A stretch of DNA of 62,055 nucleotides, taken from positions 1 to 62,055 of the forward strand of contig CAJVZD010000025.1 of assembly GCA_913019905.1 (NCBI GenBank), read 5' to 3'. The notes under the pieces are model-generated. The model was not told where the DNA came from. It was given only the letters and a program-made list of their open reading frames with translations, and did not search any database. This stretch comes from an uncultured Cellvibrionales bacterium. GTDB lineage: Bacteria > Pseudomonadota > Gammaproteobacteria > Pseudomonadales > Dasaniaceae. The position numbers and the translations under genes are program-made. Shown here piece after piece: positions 10,093-20,940 of this stretch (positions are counted from its first letter, which is position 1; every line of letters starts with the position of its first letter).

Positions 10093-10938
10093 ATGGACAA
10101 GCAACAAATCTTAAACGAAATGCAGGTTCTTCAGTCCATCGACCCCGAATTCGAAATACGGCGACGCGTTGACTTTATCAAAAACACCCTAAAAAGTTCC
10201 GGGGCAAAACGCCTCGTCCTAGGAATAAGTGGCGGTATCGATTCTGCTACTTGCGGAAAACTAGCGCAAAAAGCCACAAACGAATTGAACGAAGAGAACG
10301 AGAACAACAAAACCAACGACCCTTATCAATTTATCGCGGTGCGGTTACCCTACGGTACGCAAATGGACGAAGACGACGCTCAAACTTCCATTAAATTTAT
10401 TGATCCAAGCGAAGTGGTAACCATTAATGTACAGCCTGGAGCTGACGCGATTCACATGGAAACGATATCTTCATTAGAAGGCCAAAAGCTGCTAAAAAAC
10501 ACCGACAACTCAATCGATTTTTCCAAAGGTAATGTTAAAGCGAGAACCAGGATGATTGCACAGTATCATGTGGCCGGTTTACTGGGAGGATTAGTCATTG
10601 GCACGGATCACTCGGCAGAAAATATAACCGGTTTCTTCACTAAGTGGGGAGATGGCGCTTGCGATTTAGCACCGCTATTTGGTCTAAATAAAAGGCAAGT
10701 TAGGCTATTGGCAAAAAACATGGGGGCCCCAGCACATCTAATAGAAAAAATACCAACAGCAGATCTGGAAGACAATTCGCCGCAAAAAGCCGATGAAAAC
10801 GCACTGGGTATTAGCTATGATCAGCTTGACGATTTCCTGGAAGGAAAAGAGGTTACTGATGAAGTATCTGAAAAGATTATTGGAATATACCTGAAAACCC
10901 AACACAAGCGCCTCGCTATCCCGACGATTTATGAATAA
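10093..10938 (+). CDS. nadE: NH3-dependent NAD synthetase
   Basis: Catalyses the last step of NAD synthesis, deamido-NAD + NH3 + ATP to NAD. The 281 residues match the short ammonia-dependent form without a glutaminase domain. The PP-loop ATP pyrophosphatase motif SGGIDSAT (about residues 45-52) and the [19 protein letters not shown] block are intact. It stands alone between the ligase gene and pilS. The 264 bases upstream hold no supportable gene. Confidence 0.95.
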   Translation: MDKQQILNEMQVLQSIDPEFEIRRRVDFIKNTLKSSGAKRLVLGISGGIDSATCGKLAQKATNELNEENENNKTNDPYQFIAVRLPYGTQMDEDDAQTSIKFIDPSEVVTINVQPGADAIHMETISSLEGQKLLKNTDNSIDFSKGNVKARTRMIAQYHVAGLLGGLVIGTDHSAENITGFFTKWGDGACDLAPLFGLNKRQVRLLAKNMGAPAHLIEKIPTADLEDNSPQKADENALGISYDQLDDFLEGKEVTDEVSEKIIGIYLKTQHKRLAIPTIYE

Positions 10939-11021
10939 CGCCTTATCGACTAGATACCACAATTAAATATCGAGGTGCCGCCATTGACTCCTATTTGTGC
11001 AGAGTAGGAGTATTGGACTTA

Positions 11022-11060
11022 TCAATCCAACATAACAATCCAATAAAACAATCCAATAAA
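11022..11060. repeat. Three tandem 13-bp repeats upstream of pilS
   Basis: Two identical copies of ACAATCCAATAAA (11035-11047 and 11048-11060) are preceded by a degenerate third copy, TCAATCCAACATA (11022-11034). They lie 157 bp before the pilS coding region as called, in its promoter region. This could be a short tandem duplication or a set of binding sites; nothing in the sequence decides. Confidence 0.6.
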
Positions 11061-11216
11061 ACAAGGGACAATACTAACGATTTTCAGGTCTATTGGAACA
11101 CGAACCGTTTAAGAAATTCCTTCTATACCTAATATCGATTCTACGGGGTTAAGTCTATTACCATCCAAGTAAATGAAATAGAGCGCGAAGACGACACAGA
11201 GCAGCTACAGAATCTA

Positions 11217-12797
11217 TTGCTGCTAAAAGTCTATACTCTATACCGAGTTGTTTTGTCGCTGGGCTTACTACTAACGTTTTTCCTTACGCCTGATAAACAC
11301 TTGGTTGGCAATACTAATCCCGATTTCTTTGTCCTGGTTACTTCAATATACCTCATCATTAATATCGCTGGACTAGCAATCGTACTGCCCAAAAAACGTC
11401 CTTTTAATGTTCAGCAGCTATTTGCCAATTTTTTCATCGATATTATCGTCATCATATTTATAACCGATTCATCTGGCGGAATATCCAGTGGCATGGGTTC
11501 ATTGTTGGTGGTGATCATCGCCGCTAGCAGCATAATGCTTAAAGGTCAGGTAGCGATGTTAACCGCTGCGATGGCGAGTATATTGGTCATCACAGATACT
11601 GTTTTACTAACAAGCTCAAACCAACTCGATCCGTCAAGTTCTCTAGCAGCTGGCTTACTCGGAATAATTCTGTTCATTACCTCGTTTTTCATACAGTCTC
11701 TGTCTCAACGCATCTTGGGCGCTCAGCAGGTTGCGAATCAAAGAGCGGTTGACGTAAGCAAGTTACAAAAACTGAATCGTCAAATCATTCAAAGTATGAG
11801 AACAGGAATTCTCGTCACTAATAGCAAGGGTTATCTCCAAATGGCGAATGAAGCCGCCAGTGAATTACTCGGCAACAACACGCTGAACAATGCTGCAAAG
11901 CCAGTAGAGTCACACATTCTACATCCGAAATTGATGGAACAATTACACCAGTGGCAACAGCTCCCGCAATTTCACACTTCACCCTTTCGGGCTACCGCGA
12001 CCGGACCTGAACTACAAGCGAGCTTCTCTTCCTTAAGCGACAATAGCAGCGGGGATATTCTCATTTTCCTCGAAGACAATCGGATGGCGGGACAACGCGC
12101 ACAGCAAATGAAACTCGCGTCACTTGGCAGATTAACAGCCAGTATTGCCCATGAAATCCGCAATCCATTAAGTGCTATTAGTCACGCAGCCCAATTACTC
12201 AGTGAGTCAGATGACCTAGACAAGGCAGATAAGAGATTGTCAGAGATTATTCACAATCACTCAAAAAGAATGGACAAAGTCATTGAAAATGTCCTTCAGT
12301 TGTCCCGTCGCAGCGCCCCAAATCCTGAGAACATTTGTCTTAACGAGTGGCTGCAAAAATTTATTGGCGAATTTGATTATAATGGGGGCAGCGAATTTAA
12401 CATCGAATTATTGACTCACCAACAAGAATATAATATTACAGTTGATTCAAGCCAATTGAATCAAGTAATTTCCAACCTCGTCCACAATGGATTGCGGTAC
12501 AGTTTTCAAAATACCAATAAAGCAACCTTAACCATGGATATCCATATAAATCCTGTCACACAACTTCCGGTGCTGGACATTATCGACAACGGAGTTGGTA
12601 TCGACGAAGAAGCGATGAAGCACTTATTCGAGCCATTTTTTACAACAGAACTAAAAGGCACCGGTTTGGGCTTATATATTTCCAGAGAATTGTGCGAAGC
12701 GAACGATGCTCGCATTGATTACGTAAAAACCGAGCACAATAAGAGCTGTTTTCGAATTAGTTTTCCACATCCCAATCGGCGATTAGCACCCCGCTAG
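11217..12797 (+). CDS. pilS: Two-component sensor histidine kinase PilS
   Basis: Inner-membrane kinase that senses pilin levels in the membrane and phosphorylates PilR. The N-terminal half has about six membrane segments (about 10-165), then a PAS-like region (RTGILVTNSKGYLQMANEA), a HisKA phospho-acceptor SIAHEIRNPLSAISHAAQLL, and an HATPase domain with DNGVGID and GTGLGLYISREL. It matches Pseudomonas PilS closely. The coordinate uses TTG 11217, but the open frame continues upstream to 11133 with PilS-like residues (EREDDTEQLQNLLLLKVY) and no ATG, GTG or TTG. The real start may be an unusual codon such as ATT 11157, which follows ACGGGG. It is followed 27 bp later by pilR. Confidence 0.93.
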   Translation: MLLKVYTLYRVVLSLGLLLTFFLTPDKHLVGNTNPDFFVLVTSIYLIINIAGLAIVLPKKRPFNVQQLFANFFIDIIVIIFITDSSGGISSGMGSLLVVIIAASSIMLKGQVAMLTAAMASILVITDTVLLTSSNQLDPSSSLAAGLLGIILFITSFFIQSLSQRILGAQQVANQRAVDVSKLQKLNRQIIQSMRTGILVTNSKGYLQMANEAASELLGNNTLNNAAKPVESHILHPKLMEQLHQWQQLPQFHTSPFRATATGPELQASFSSLSDNSSGDILIFLEDNRMAGQRAQQMKLASLGRLTASIAHEIRNPLSAISHAAQLLSESDDLDKADKRLSEIIHNHSKRMDKVIENVLQLSRRSAPNPENICLNEWLQKFIGEFDYNGGSEFNIELLTHQQEYNITVDSSQLNQVISNLVHNGLRYSFQNTNKATLTMDIHINPVTQLPVLDIIDNGVGIDEEAMKHLFEPFFTTELKGTGLGLYISRELCEANDARIDYVKTEHNKSCFRISFPHPNRRLAPR

Positions 12798-12824
12798 CGA
12801 TCTAAATAGGAGTCCCAATTTACC

Positions 12825-14192
12825 ATGAGTAAAAAGCGCATTCTAATTATTGACGACGAACCGGATATTCTGGAACTTCTCGACATCACCATTAGTAGAA
12901 TGGGGATGGAAACCGAGTGCGCTGAAAACGTAAATGACGCCTTGACCTTGCTGAAAAACCAAAATTTCGATCTATGCCTCACCGACATGAATCTTCCCGA
13001 TGGCGACGGATTGCAAATCATTAACGAAATACAGAAGAATTATTCGTCCGTGCCGGTCGGCATGATTACAGCCTACGGCAATACCGATATTGCGATCGCA
13101 GCATTAAAGGCGGGTGCGTTTGATTTTGTTAATAAACCGATCGAAATTGATCGTTTGAGAACGCTCATTGATACCGCTCTAAAATTGGGAAAAAACACAA
13201 CCCAAGTCGAATACAGTGGACAGGTTCAGCTCTTGGGCCAGACTGCCGTTATCGATGAGCTGCGGAAAAAAGTCATAAAACTGTCGCGTAGCCAAGCTCC
13301 TGTTTATATAAGCGGCGAATCTGGCAGTGGAAAGGAAGTTGTTGCTCGTTTAATTCATGCAAACGGGCCACGGGCGAGCCGACCTTTTATTCCAGTCAAT
13401 TGTGGTGCAATCCCTTCGGAATTAATGGAAAGTGAATTTTTTGGCCACGTAAAGGGAAGTTTTACAGGCGCTATGGAAAACAAGCACGGTCTCTTTGAAG
13501 CGGCACACGGTGGTACATTGTTTCTCGATGAAGTCGCCGATTTACCATTGCCGATGCAGGTCAAATTACTGAGAGCAATTCAAGAAAAGGCGATCCGTAG
13601 AGTCGGGTCGAACGACGAAGTCGCAATAGATGTACGGATTTTGAGCGCTACCCATAAGGAGCTGGCCATCGAAGTAGAATCCGGGCGATTTCGAAGCGAT
13701 CTGTTTTATCGAATTAACGTTATTGAGCTAAAGGTCCCACCTCTGAGAGAGAGAATGGAAGACATTCCACTACTAGCTGAATTTGCCCTAGAAAAACTGG
13801 CGGCGGAATGGCAAATGAAAAAACCTGTTTTGACTGACGGAGCAATCAAAGCACTCAATAATTACCCTTTTCCCGGTAACGTCAGAGAACTGGAAAATAC
13901 CCTTGAACGTGCTTATACACTTTGCGAAGGTGATTCAATTAGCCAGGATGATTTGCAATTGTCTTCCCAAAAACCCATGCCGGACAATGATCAGTCTACA
14001 GATCTTTATCAAACCCGTGCTCCAGAAGAAGCATTTGGATCGCTCGAGAAGTTCCTGGAATTGATGGAAACTCGCTCCATCAAATTGGCATTAGAAAAGA
14101 CGCGCTGGAATAAAACTGCAGCGGCAGAATTATTGGGAATGACGTTTCGGCAATTGCGCTATCGACTAAAAAAGTTAAACATTGATGAATAG
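12825..14192 (+). CDS. pilR: Sigma-54-dependent response regulator PilR
   Basis: NtrC-class activator; Pseudomonas PilR turns on pilA with sigma-54. Residues 1-120 form the receiver (IDDEPD acidic pocket, phospho-Asp in LCLTDMNLPDG). The AAA+ domain (about 140-375) has Walker A GESGSGKE, the sigma-54-contact loop GSFTGA (a variant of GAFTGA) and Walker B GGTLFLDEV. A Fis-type helix-turn-helix closes the protein (NKTAAAELLGMTFRQLRYRL). A good ribosome site, TAGGAG, precedes the ATG. No pilA gene is present in the window, so its main target lies elsewhere. Confidence 0.96.
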   Translation: MSKKRILIIDDEPDILELLDITISRMGMETECAENVNDALTLLKNQNFDLCLTDMNLPDGDGLQIINEIQKNYSSVPVGMITAYGNTDIAIAALKAGAFDFVNKPIEIDRLRTLIDTALKLGKNTTQVEYSGQVQLLGQTAVIDELRKKVIKLSRSQAPVYISGESGSGKEVVARLIHANGPRASRPFIPVNCGAIPSELMESEFFGHVKGSFTGAMENKHGLFEAAHGGTLFLDEVADLPLPMQVKLLRAIQEKAIRRVGSNDEVAIDVRILSATHKELAIEVESGRFRSDLFYRINVIELKVPPLRERMEDIPLLAEFALEKLAAEWQMKKPVLTDGAIKALNNYPFPGNVRELENTLERAYTLCEGDSISQDDLQLSSQKPMPDNDQSTDLYQTRAPEEAFGSLEKFLELMETRSIKLALEKTRWNKTAAAELLGMTFRQLRYRLKKLNIDE

Positions 14193-14814
14193 CTAATACT
14201 TCCGTGGGCTATTAATTCCATAGACGGTTAAATCAATAGGCTGTTCAATCAAAAAGGCAATGGAATCCAGAGAAATTACACTCCGAACATCAATTTTTGC
14301 GTTACCAACCATTTTTGAAATTGAAAAAACATTGATACGTCAATTCTATTAGCGACTTAAAGCCGTACCCCTAAAACGTTTAGGCCAGACTTGCCGTTTG
14401 ATCATTTCTTTTCACAGACTGATTTCTCTCTCTCATCAGCATCTTCATCACAGTAGTCCAGCGCCATACAGTCGTTTAGGGTGAAAACTCAACAATAGGT
14501 GTGGAGAGTCAAATTACACAAAACGAAGTTTAATTTACTCGGGGGTTGGGAGTACAGAATTACACAAACCTTCGCAAATAAGGTATTAAAATGATCTGAA
14601 ATTTAATGGGACTTATTCTACTTAACACTGCCGTCTAGACCGCTATATTTAGGTAAAGATTTATCTGAGTAGCGTTATTAAGCCAGCTCTAATACAGGAC
14701 CATCCTGAACATTAAATAAGCATGCGACACCCAATGAAAAGGTGTAAACTTGACACAAAATAGTCAAATATGGACATGTATTTTAAATACACCTGCGTGC
14801 TATTACTTTAAGGT
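14193..14814. other. Intergenic region pilR - AraC regulator
   Basis: About 620 bases with no supportable gene. It contains a direct repeat AATTACACAAA (14512-14522 and 14558-14568, 46 bp apart). Just before the AraC gene is an inverted repeat TTGAC-N8-GTCAA (14750-14767), which could be a regulator site or part of a promoter. No clear hairpin terminator for pilR was seen. Confidence 0.4.
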
Positions 14815-15918
14815 ATGCGGAATTCCGTTTTAAATCCTAAATGCTCGGCGCTTCTTATGTTCCACAATTTTCGTCTTGACCAAAAAGCAATTCCTGCAAA
14901 CCTAATTAGAAACACGATTAATTGGCTAGAATCACTCGGCTATAGCTCTTCCGGGATATTGGACAATACGGCTATCCACCCTGAAGCACTAAAAGATGAC
15001 GACCAAAGGTTCACTTACCGCCAACGAATCAATCTGATTGAAAATATCTTAGATACTGGATCATCGGCGGGATTTTGGTTAGATCGTCCGCAGCAAACCG
15101 AAATTAAAGACTACGGCTTACTCGGATACGCCATGATGAGCTGCGAAAACTTAGAGCAGGCGGTCCACATAGCGGTCAAGTACCATCGCATGGCGGGCGC
15201 AATGTATTCCCTGCAATTTGTGACTGAAGGTGATGATGCGGTTCTTCGATTGGATCATCTCATGGCTGGAGGTTTGGTGGGTCAATACCTTGTCGAAGAG
15301 CTGTTCATAGGCATGCCACTCCTCATATCTCAACTGCTCGGTGAAGAGAGCCAACCTAAAGAAATACGACTAAATTACCCCGCCCCACCCTACGCAGACC
15401 GTTATGAGGAAGTTTTTGCTTGTCCTGTCTATTTTGGCATGCCTTTTTGTGAATACCGGTTTTCCGGTGAACTACTGGACAAAGAACTCAGCAAAGCGGA
15501 TCCGAATATTGCGAGGGTCTGTGAGGACTCCTGTCGAAATTTACTGAATCAAATGGAAATCGAACAAGGTCTCGTTTCGCAGATATGTCACATTTTACTA
15601 TCACAACCCGGAAATTTTCCCAGTCTCGATTTAATCGCTGGCCGCCTTCATATAGGCACCCGGACGCTCCGACGAAGACTGCAGCAGCTGGGCACCAGTT
15701 ATCAACAAATTCTTGATGATGTCAGGCACGAATTAGCCACAGAATATTTACTAAATACGGATCTGGCCGTTCACGAAGTGTCCGATCTACTAGGTTTCTC
15801 AGAGTCGACCAACTTCAGGCGCGCTTTTCTAAAATGGTCTGGAGAATCACCGTATCAATGTCGCAAGCGCCATTTGCAAGGCATACCGGCGAAACGGCTG
15901 ACGACGCGGATTAATTAA
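14815..15918 (+). CDS. AraC-family transcriptional regulator (OruR/ArgR-like architecture)
   Basis: A 367-residue regulator. The N-terminal two thirds matches the Arabinose_bd-type sensing domain found in OruR-like regulators (LLGYAMMSCENLEQAVHIAVKYHRM block, here with YGLLGYAMMS). The C-terminal third carries the two AraC helix-turn-helices, including the first-helix region LHIGTRTLRRRLQQLGTSY and the hallmark VSDLLGFSESTNFRRAFLKWSGESP. The ligand and targets are unknown. It stands alone between pilR and the convergent ispH operon. ATG 14815 is preceded by TAAGGT. Confidence 0.88.
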   Translation: MRNSVLNPKCSALLMFHNFRLDQKAIPANLIRNTINWLESLGYSSSGILDNTAIHPEALKDDDQRFTYRQRINLIENILDTGSSAGFWLDRPQQTEIKDYGLLGYAMMSCENLEQAVHIAVKYHRMAGAMYSLQFVTEGDDAVLRLDHLMAGGLVGQYLVEELFIGMPLLISQLLGEESQPKEIRLNYPAPPYADRYEEVFACPVYFGMPFCEYRFSGELLDKELSKADPNIARVCEDSCRNLLNQMEIEQGLVSQICHILLSQPGNFPSLDLIAGRLHIGTRTLRRRLQQLGTSYQQILDDVRHELATEYLLNTDLAVHEVSDLLGFSESTNFRRAFLKWSGESPYQCRKRHLQGIPAKRLTTRIN

Positions 15919-15973
15919 GAGGACTAGTTAAGGGGATTAGACCTAGATTAAACCCATATGCTCTTCACAGTAA

Positions 15974-16966
15974 TTAACTTGGCAATGCTGGTTTATGTAG
16001 ATCAACGACTCGCAGCTCTTTAGGCAATGAAAAGGTAATTAGCTCTTTCACCCCTGCCATCTCCTCCGGTGGAGAAGCACCTAACTCACACAATCCTTTA
16101 ATGACTTGGTTTACCAGCACGTCGGGCGCAGAAGCGCCTGCCGTAATACCAATGGTCCGTTTTCCCTGCAGCCAGTTTGGATTGATGTCTTCTGCTGTGT
16201 CAATAAGATATGAATCTGTTCCCATTCTCAAAGCAAGTTCTGACAGACGGTTAGAATTCGAGCTATTTGGAGAACCGACGACCAACATCAAATCACATTC
16301 GCTCGCCAATTGTTTGACCGCATCCTGCCGATTTTGCGTGGCGTAACAGATATCATCCTTACGAGGCCCATTAATATGAGGGAATTTTTCTTTTAAAGCA
16401 GTAATAACTTGAGCCGCATCATCCATAGACAATGTTGTTTGAGTCACATAGAACAGCGCTTCGGGATTCCTAACTTCAAGTAAGCCAACCTGCTCGACAT
16501 CTTCCACCAAATAAATATGCCCACCTTGAGATTGATTGTATTGACCCATTGTACCCTCCACCTCAGGGTGCCCCTTGTGTCCAATCAATATACATTCGTT
16601 ACCGTCCCGCGAATAGCGAACAACTTCCATATGAACTTTCGTCACTAATGGGCACGTCGCATCAAACACTTTTAGTGCCCGGCGCTTTGCTTCTTGTTGG
16701 ACCGCAATCGAGACGCCATGTGCACTAAATATAACAATAGAGTCATCTGGAATTTCATCCAGCTCGTCGACAAAAATGGCGCCTAAATCCTGAAGGTTTT
16801 CGACAACAAATTTGTTATGCACAACTTCGTGCCGTACATAAATAGGCGCACCAAAAACAGCCAGTGCTCTATTGACTATTTCAATCGCCCGATCTACCCC
16901 AGCACAAAACCCCCGGGGGTTTGCTAGCTTGATCCGGAGGTTCAGGTTATTTTCTTCTGTGCTCAT
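15974..16966 (-). CDS. ispH: 4-hydroxy-3-methylbut-2-enyl diphosphate reductase
   Basis: Iron-sulfur enzyme of the last step of the MEP isoprenoid pathway, giving IPP and DMAPP. The three cluster-binding cysteines are visible in [23 protein letters not shown] and ICYATQNRQ. The 330 residues are close to the usual 316. It is the last gene of the ribF-ileS-lspA-fkpB-ispH series and begins 3 bp after fkpB. The historical name is lytB. Confidence 0.97.
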   Translation of the reverse strand: MSTEENNLNLRIKLANPRGFCAGVDRAIEIVNRALAVFGAPIYVRHEVVHNKFVVENLQDLGAIFVDELDEIPDDSIVIFSAHGVSIAVQQEAKRRALKVFDATCPLVTKVHMEVVRYSRDGNECILIGHKGHPEVEGTMGQYNQSQGGHIYLVEDVEQVGLLEVRNPEALFYVTQTTLSMDDAAQVITALKEKFPHINGPRKDDICYATQNRQDAVKQLASECDLMLVVGSPNSSNSNRLSELALRMGTDSYLIDTAEDINPNWLQGKRTIGITAGASAPDVLVNQVIKGLCELGASPPEEMAGVKELITFSLPKELRVVDLHKPALPS

Positions 16967-16969
16967 AGC

Positions 16970-17413
16970 TTATACTTCCGCGTCCACAGCAATTATCTCC
17001 ACTTCGAAAACAAGTATCTGACCCGCTAATGGATGATTGAAATCAACAATAACATTGTCGCCATCAACTGACTTAATCACACCTGGCAATTCCGACTGTT
17101 TGGAATCGGCAAAAGAAATAACCAGCCCTTCGGTCAACTCCAAATCCTTATCGAAATCTTTTCGACCAAAGTGTTGAACATTATTTGAATTGGATTGACC
17201 AAAACCGTCTTCCGGCAATAAGGTAAAAGTACCGCGCTGTCCAGACTTCATTCCGAGGACTTTCTTTTCAAAAGCCAGCGGCAAACTGCCGTCGCCAAAA
17301 ATAAACGTGGCGGGTTCCTTGTCAAAAGTTGAATCAATAACCTCGCCATCCTCGAATTTCAGAGCAAAATGCAAAGTAACTCGAGAACTGGAACCAATAA
17401 ACAGGTCTGTCAT
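16970..17413 (-). CDS. fkpB: FKBP-type peptidyl-prolyl isomerase, SlpA type
   Basis: Small ribosome/chaperone-associated FKBP. It has an FKBP fold interrupted by an insert-in-flap region (LPLAFEKKVLGMKSGQRGTFTLLPEDGFG), as in SlpA. The 147 residues from ATG 17413 are the normal size; an upstream in-frame TTG at 17419 has a poorer ribosome-site position (AAGAG lies 6-7 nt before the ATG). It sits between lspA and ispH, the conserved order. Confidence 0.92.
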   Translation of the reverse strand: MTDLFIGSSSRVTLHFALKFEDGEVIDSTFDKEPATFIFGDGSLPLAFEKKVLGMKSGQRGTFTLLPEDGFGQSNSNNVQHFGRKDFDKDLELTEGLVISFADSKQSELPGVIKSVDGDNVIVDFNHPLAGQILVFEVEIIAVDAEV

Positions 17414-17439
17414 AAACAACTCTTCTTAACCATTAAGTT

Positions 17440-17469
17440 TTCGATGTCTAGATATTCGATGTCTAGATT
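17440..17469. repeat. Two tandem 15-bp repeats between lspA and fkpB
   Basis: The unit TTCGATGTCTAGAT(A/T) occurs twice back to back, in the 103-bp gap between the end of lspA and the start of fkpB. It is probably a local duplication, with no role visible. Confidence 0.55.
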
Positions 17470-17522
17470 AATGAAATAACACTAAAACCTCGCAGAAGAG
17501 GCTGAAGACTGTGCCCTCAATA

Positions 17523-18017
17523 TCAATCCTGAGTCTCGGCGCTTTTTTCGGGATTAATAATCATATCTAGAATCATAAGCCCGGCACCGATACTTATCGC
17601 TGAATCGGCGATATTGAACGTTGGGAAAAAATGGTTTTCATAATGTACGGAAATAAAATCTATAACGTAACCGAGTAAAACTCGATCGTACAAGTTACCA
17701 ATGGCGCCGCCTAAAATTAGAGACAAACTCGCCGCCATGATCATGTCTCTCCGTTGTAATCGACACAACCACACCAAAATAACCAGACTAACGACTGAAG
17801 ATATCCCAACAAATAGCCAGCGCTGCCAACCCCCGGCATCGCTCAAAAAACTAAAGGCAGCACCCGGATTGTGCAGTAAGGTAAAATCAAATACCGGCAA
17901 TATTTCAACTGCGCGGCCATAGACCAACTGGCTACTGGCCAGAGACTTCGTCCACTGGTCCAAAATCACAATGACCACAGTCACCGACAACCAAAACGCG
18001 GTTCGCTTAATCCCCAT
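17523..18017 (-). CDS. lspA: Lipoprotein signal peptidase (signal peptidase II)
   Basis: Inner-membrane aspartyl protease that cuts prolipoproteins before the lipid-modified Cys, as needed for BamD and others. Four membrane segments are visible. The catalytic Asp residues lie in GGAIGNLYDRV and FNIADSAIS, and the early DQWTKSLA block is conserved. The 164 residues have the normal length. The start lies 11 bp after the ileS stop, so the two are co-transcribed. Confidence 0.96.
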   Translation of the reverse strand: MGIKRTAFWLSVTVVIVILDQWTKSLASSQLVYGRAVEILPVFDFTLLHNPGAAFSFLSDAGGWQRWLFVGISSVVSLVILVWLCRLQRRDMIMAASLSLILGGAIGNLYDRVLLGYVIDFISVHYENHFFPTFNIADSAISIGAGLMILDMIINPEKSAETQD

Positions 18018-18028
18018 CGTGCAATTTC

Positions 18029-20845
18029 CTATGCGAACTGGCGCTGTTCGCCATTGCCTTCGATATTAGTGACGCAACGTGTACACAGCTCCTCATGGTT
18101 TGCATCGGCGCCCACATCTTCGAGGTGGTGCCAACAGCGAGCACATTTGCTATGTTCACTTTTACGAACTGAAATTTCTAAACCGTCTACTTCCGTGGCT
18201 ACAGCGTCTTTAGATTCTGACAGCGGTTTTACTTCCGCACTGGAGGTAATCAATGCAAAGCGCAGCTCGCCGCCAAGACGTCGTAACTGTTCTGCAAGAT
18301 CGCTACTACAGTACAAAGTCACCTCAGCCTCAAGTGCGGCCCGGATTGTACCTTCTCCCCTCTTAGCTTCTATAACTCTGTTCACCGCAGACTTTACAGA
18401 CATTATCTGCTGCCAATAGGCTTGACCCATAGCCTCGTCATCGGACATCGTATGTAATCCTTCGTACCATACGTCGAGAAATACCGACTCTTTTGTTTCT
18501 CCTGGAATATGCTCCCAGAGCTCATCGGCGGTAAAACTCAATATGGGTGCAATCCAACGCACCATCGCGTGCATAATATGGTACAAAGCCGTTTGAGCTG
18601 AACGACGCGCCAGACTATTTTCCTGCGTGGTGTATTGACGATCTTTAATGACGTCAAGATAAAACCCGCCGAGTTCAACGACACAAAAGTTATGTAGCTT
18701 TTGATAAATTACATGAAATTGATAGCTGTCATACGCCTCGATTATTTCTTCCTGCAATCGCGCTGTAACATCGATCGCCCAACGATCAAGTGCTAATAAA
18801 CCATCGACCGGAACCAAATGTTCAGCAGGATCAAAGCCGTTCATATTTGATAACAAGAAACGGGCAGTGTTGCGAATTCGGCGATAGGAATCAGCGGTAC
18901 GCTTAAAAATTTCATCGCTTACAGTCATTTCATTACGAAAATCGATAGACGCCACCCAAAGTCGTAAGACATCCGCGCCTAGCGAATTAATGACTTGATT
19001 AGGTGGTATGACATTACCGATCGACTTAGACATTTTTTGTCCTTCGGTATCGATGGTAAACCCATGTGTCAATGCCGCTCGATAAGGAGCAAAACCATTT
19101 ATTGCAACAGAGGTTAATAACGAGGACTGAAACCAGCCTCGATGTTGATCAGAACCTTCCATATACAAATCGGCGGGGACAGACAGCCCTTCGCGCCGAG
19201 CCAGAACACTCTCATGGGTAACACCAGAATCAAACCAGACATCGAGAGTATCGATTACTTTTTCATATTGATCCGCATCGGCACCTAACAGCTCTTCTAT
19301 ATCGAGATCAAACCAGGCATCAACACCGGTTTTTTCGACCCGAACAGCGACTTCTTCTATAAGCCGCTGAGTGTCGGGATGCAATTCCGCGGTATCTTTT
19401 CTAATAAACAAGGCAATTGGGACACCCCAGGTACGCTGGCGAGAAATACACCAATCCGGTCTATCCGTAAGCATAGATTCAATTCGAGCCTTACCCCACG
19501 ACGGCATCCACTCAACACTTTTAACCTCAGCTAAGGCGTTATTCAGGAAATTATTCTGGGCCATACTGATAAACCACTGCGGCGTAGCCCGAAAAATAAT
19601 GGGCGATTTATGGCGCCAGCAGTGCGGATAGCTGTGAGTCAATGGTTCGTAATGAAGTAAAGCACCACTCTCCCTTAAGGTATCTATAACGGGCTGATTG
19701 GCTTTCATTACATGCTGTCCAGCGAAAAGCTCAGTATCGGGCAAAAACACGCCATTTGCGCCGACCGGATTTAAAACATCAAGCCCGTATTGCTGCCCAA
19801 CATTAAAATCGTCAACACCGTGGCCTGGGGCTGTATGTACCGCGCCAGTTCCTGCTTCAGTGGTCACGTGGTCTCCCATTACAAGCGGAACCTGACGACT
19901 ATAAAAAGGATGGTGTAAAAGTTGTTCATCCAGTGCTTCACCTTTACAACGACCGGAAATGGTAAATGCTTCTACTCCAATGCGGGCCATCACGCTTTCA
20001 TGCAGAGCTTCCGCCATAAGCACATGGCGTTTCAAATCATCCTGCAAAAACGAAACCAGTACGTAGTCTAATTCAGGGTGCAGACTGACCGCCAAATTCG
20101 CCGGCATCGTCCAGGGAGTGGTCGTCCAAATAGCAACAGAGACGTCGCCATCAACACTGTTAGTACCGCAAGCCTGCAACAAGGCGTTAGCATCGACTAC
20201 CTTAAATGCCACATCGATTGACGGCGAAACCTTATCTTTATACTCAACTTCAGCTTCAGCTAGCGCGGACCCACAGTCTGTACACCAATGGACAGGTTTA
20301 AAGCCTTTTTGCAGGTAGCCGTTTCCGGCTATTTTTCCGAGGGCACGAATAATATCTGCTTCATTCTGGAAATTCATTGTGAGATAAGGATTATCCCATT
20401 CGCCGAGTACGCCCAATCGCTTGAAGCTTTCTCGTTGAATATCCACCTGTTTCTGCGCATACTCACGGCATTTTTGACGAAAAACAGAATGATCGACTTT
20501 GACACCGGCCTTACCGATCTTTTTTTCGACATTCAGCTCAATCGGTAATCCGTGACAATCCCAGCCCGGGATATACGGAGCATCGAAGCCACTCATTGTT
20601 TTTGACTTGATAATAATGTCTTTTACTATTTTGTTCAGTGCATGACCTAAATGAATTTCACCATTGGCATAGGGAGGACCGTCGTGAAGAATAAAGGTGT
20701 TACGACCCTTAGAGTTTTCGCGGATTTTCCCGTAGAGATCTTCATTTTGCCAACGTTTTAGGACAGCTGGCTCTCGATGAGCCAAATTCGCCTTCATGGG
20801 GAACGCCGTTGTCGGCAAATTCAAAGTCGATTTATAATCAGTCAT
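18029..20845 (-). CDS. ileS: Isoleucyl-tRNA synthetase
   Basis: Class I synthetase charging tRNA-Ile, with an editing domain that removes Val. The 938 residues match the E. coli enzyme (938). The HIGH-type motif is HLGH (in [11 protein letters not shown]), and KMSKS is present in [11 protein letters not shown]. The C-terminal zinc finger has CARCWHH...CTRC. No T-box or other leader was seen in the 95 bp upstream. It is in an operon with lspA. Confidence 0.98.
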   Translation of the reverse strand: MTDYKSTLNLPTTAFPMKANLAHREPAVLKRWQNEDLYGKIRENSKGRNTFILHDGPPYANGEIHLGHALNKIVKDIIIKSKTMSGFDAPYIPGWDCHGLPIELNVEKKIGKAGVKVDHSVFRQKCREYAQKQVDIQRESFKRLGVLGEWDNPYLTMNFQNEADIIRALGKIAGNGYLQKGFKPVHWCTDCGSALAEAEVEYKDKVSPSIDVAFKVVDANALLQACGTNSVDGDVSVAIWTTTPWTMPANLAVSLHPELDYVLVSFLQDDLKRHVLMAEALHESVMARIGVEAFTISGRCKGEALDEQLLHHPFYSRQVPLVMGDHVTTEAGTGAVHTAPGHGVDDFNVGQQYGLDVLNPVGANGVFLPDTELFAGQHVMKANQPVIDTLRESGALLHYEPLTHSYPHCWRHKSPIIFRATPQWFISMAQNNFLNNALAEVKSVEWMPSWGKARIESMLTDRPDWCISRQRTWGVPIALFIRKDTAELHPDTQRLIEEVAVRVEKTGVDAWFDLDIEELLGADADQYEKVIDTLDVWFDSGVTHESVLARREGLSVPADLYMEGSDQHRGWFQSSLLTSVAINGFAPYRAALTHGFTIDTEGQKMSKSIGNVIPPNQVINSLGADVLRLWVASIDFRNEMTVSDEIFKRTADSYRRIRNTARFLLSNMNGFDPAEHLVPVDGLLALDRWAIDVTARLQEEIIEAYDSYQFHVIYQKLHNFCVVELGGFYLDVIKDRQYTTQENSLARRSAQTALYHIMHAMVRWIAPILSFTADELWEHIPGETKESVFLDVWYEGLHTMSDDEAMGQAYWQQIMSVKSAVNRVIEAKRGEGTIRAALEAEVTLYCSSDLAEQLRRLGGELRFALITSSAEVKPLSESKDAVATEVDGLEISVRKSEHSKCARCWHHLEDVGADANHEELCTRCVTNIEGNGEQRQFA

Positions 20846-20940
20846 GCTATTTTAGTCACCAAAAAATAATAGTTGGATATTCAGCTTAATGTTGAATAAT
20901 GCGCACTGTGCAAGTTCTATAGCGTATTGGAATGGTTTAA

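Noticed and set aside
10988..11010. CTCCTA...TAGGAG inverted repeat after nadE
   Set aside because: Only a 6-bp stem with a long loop and no T-run, so not a convincing terminator.
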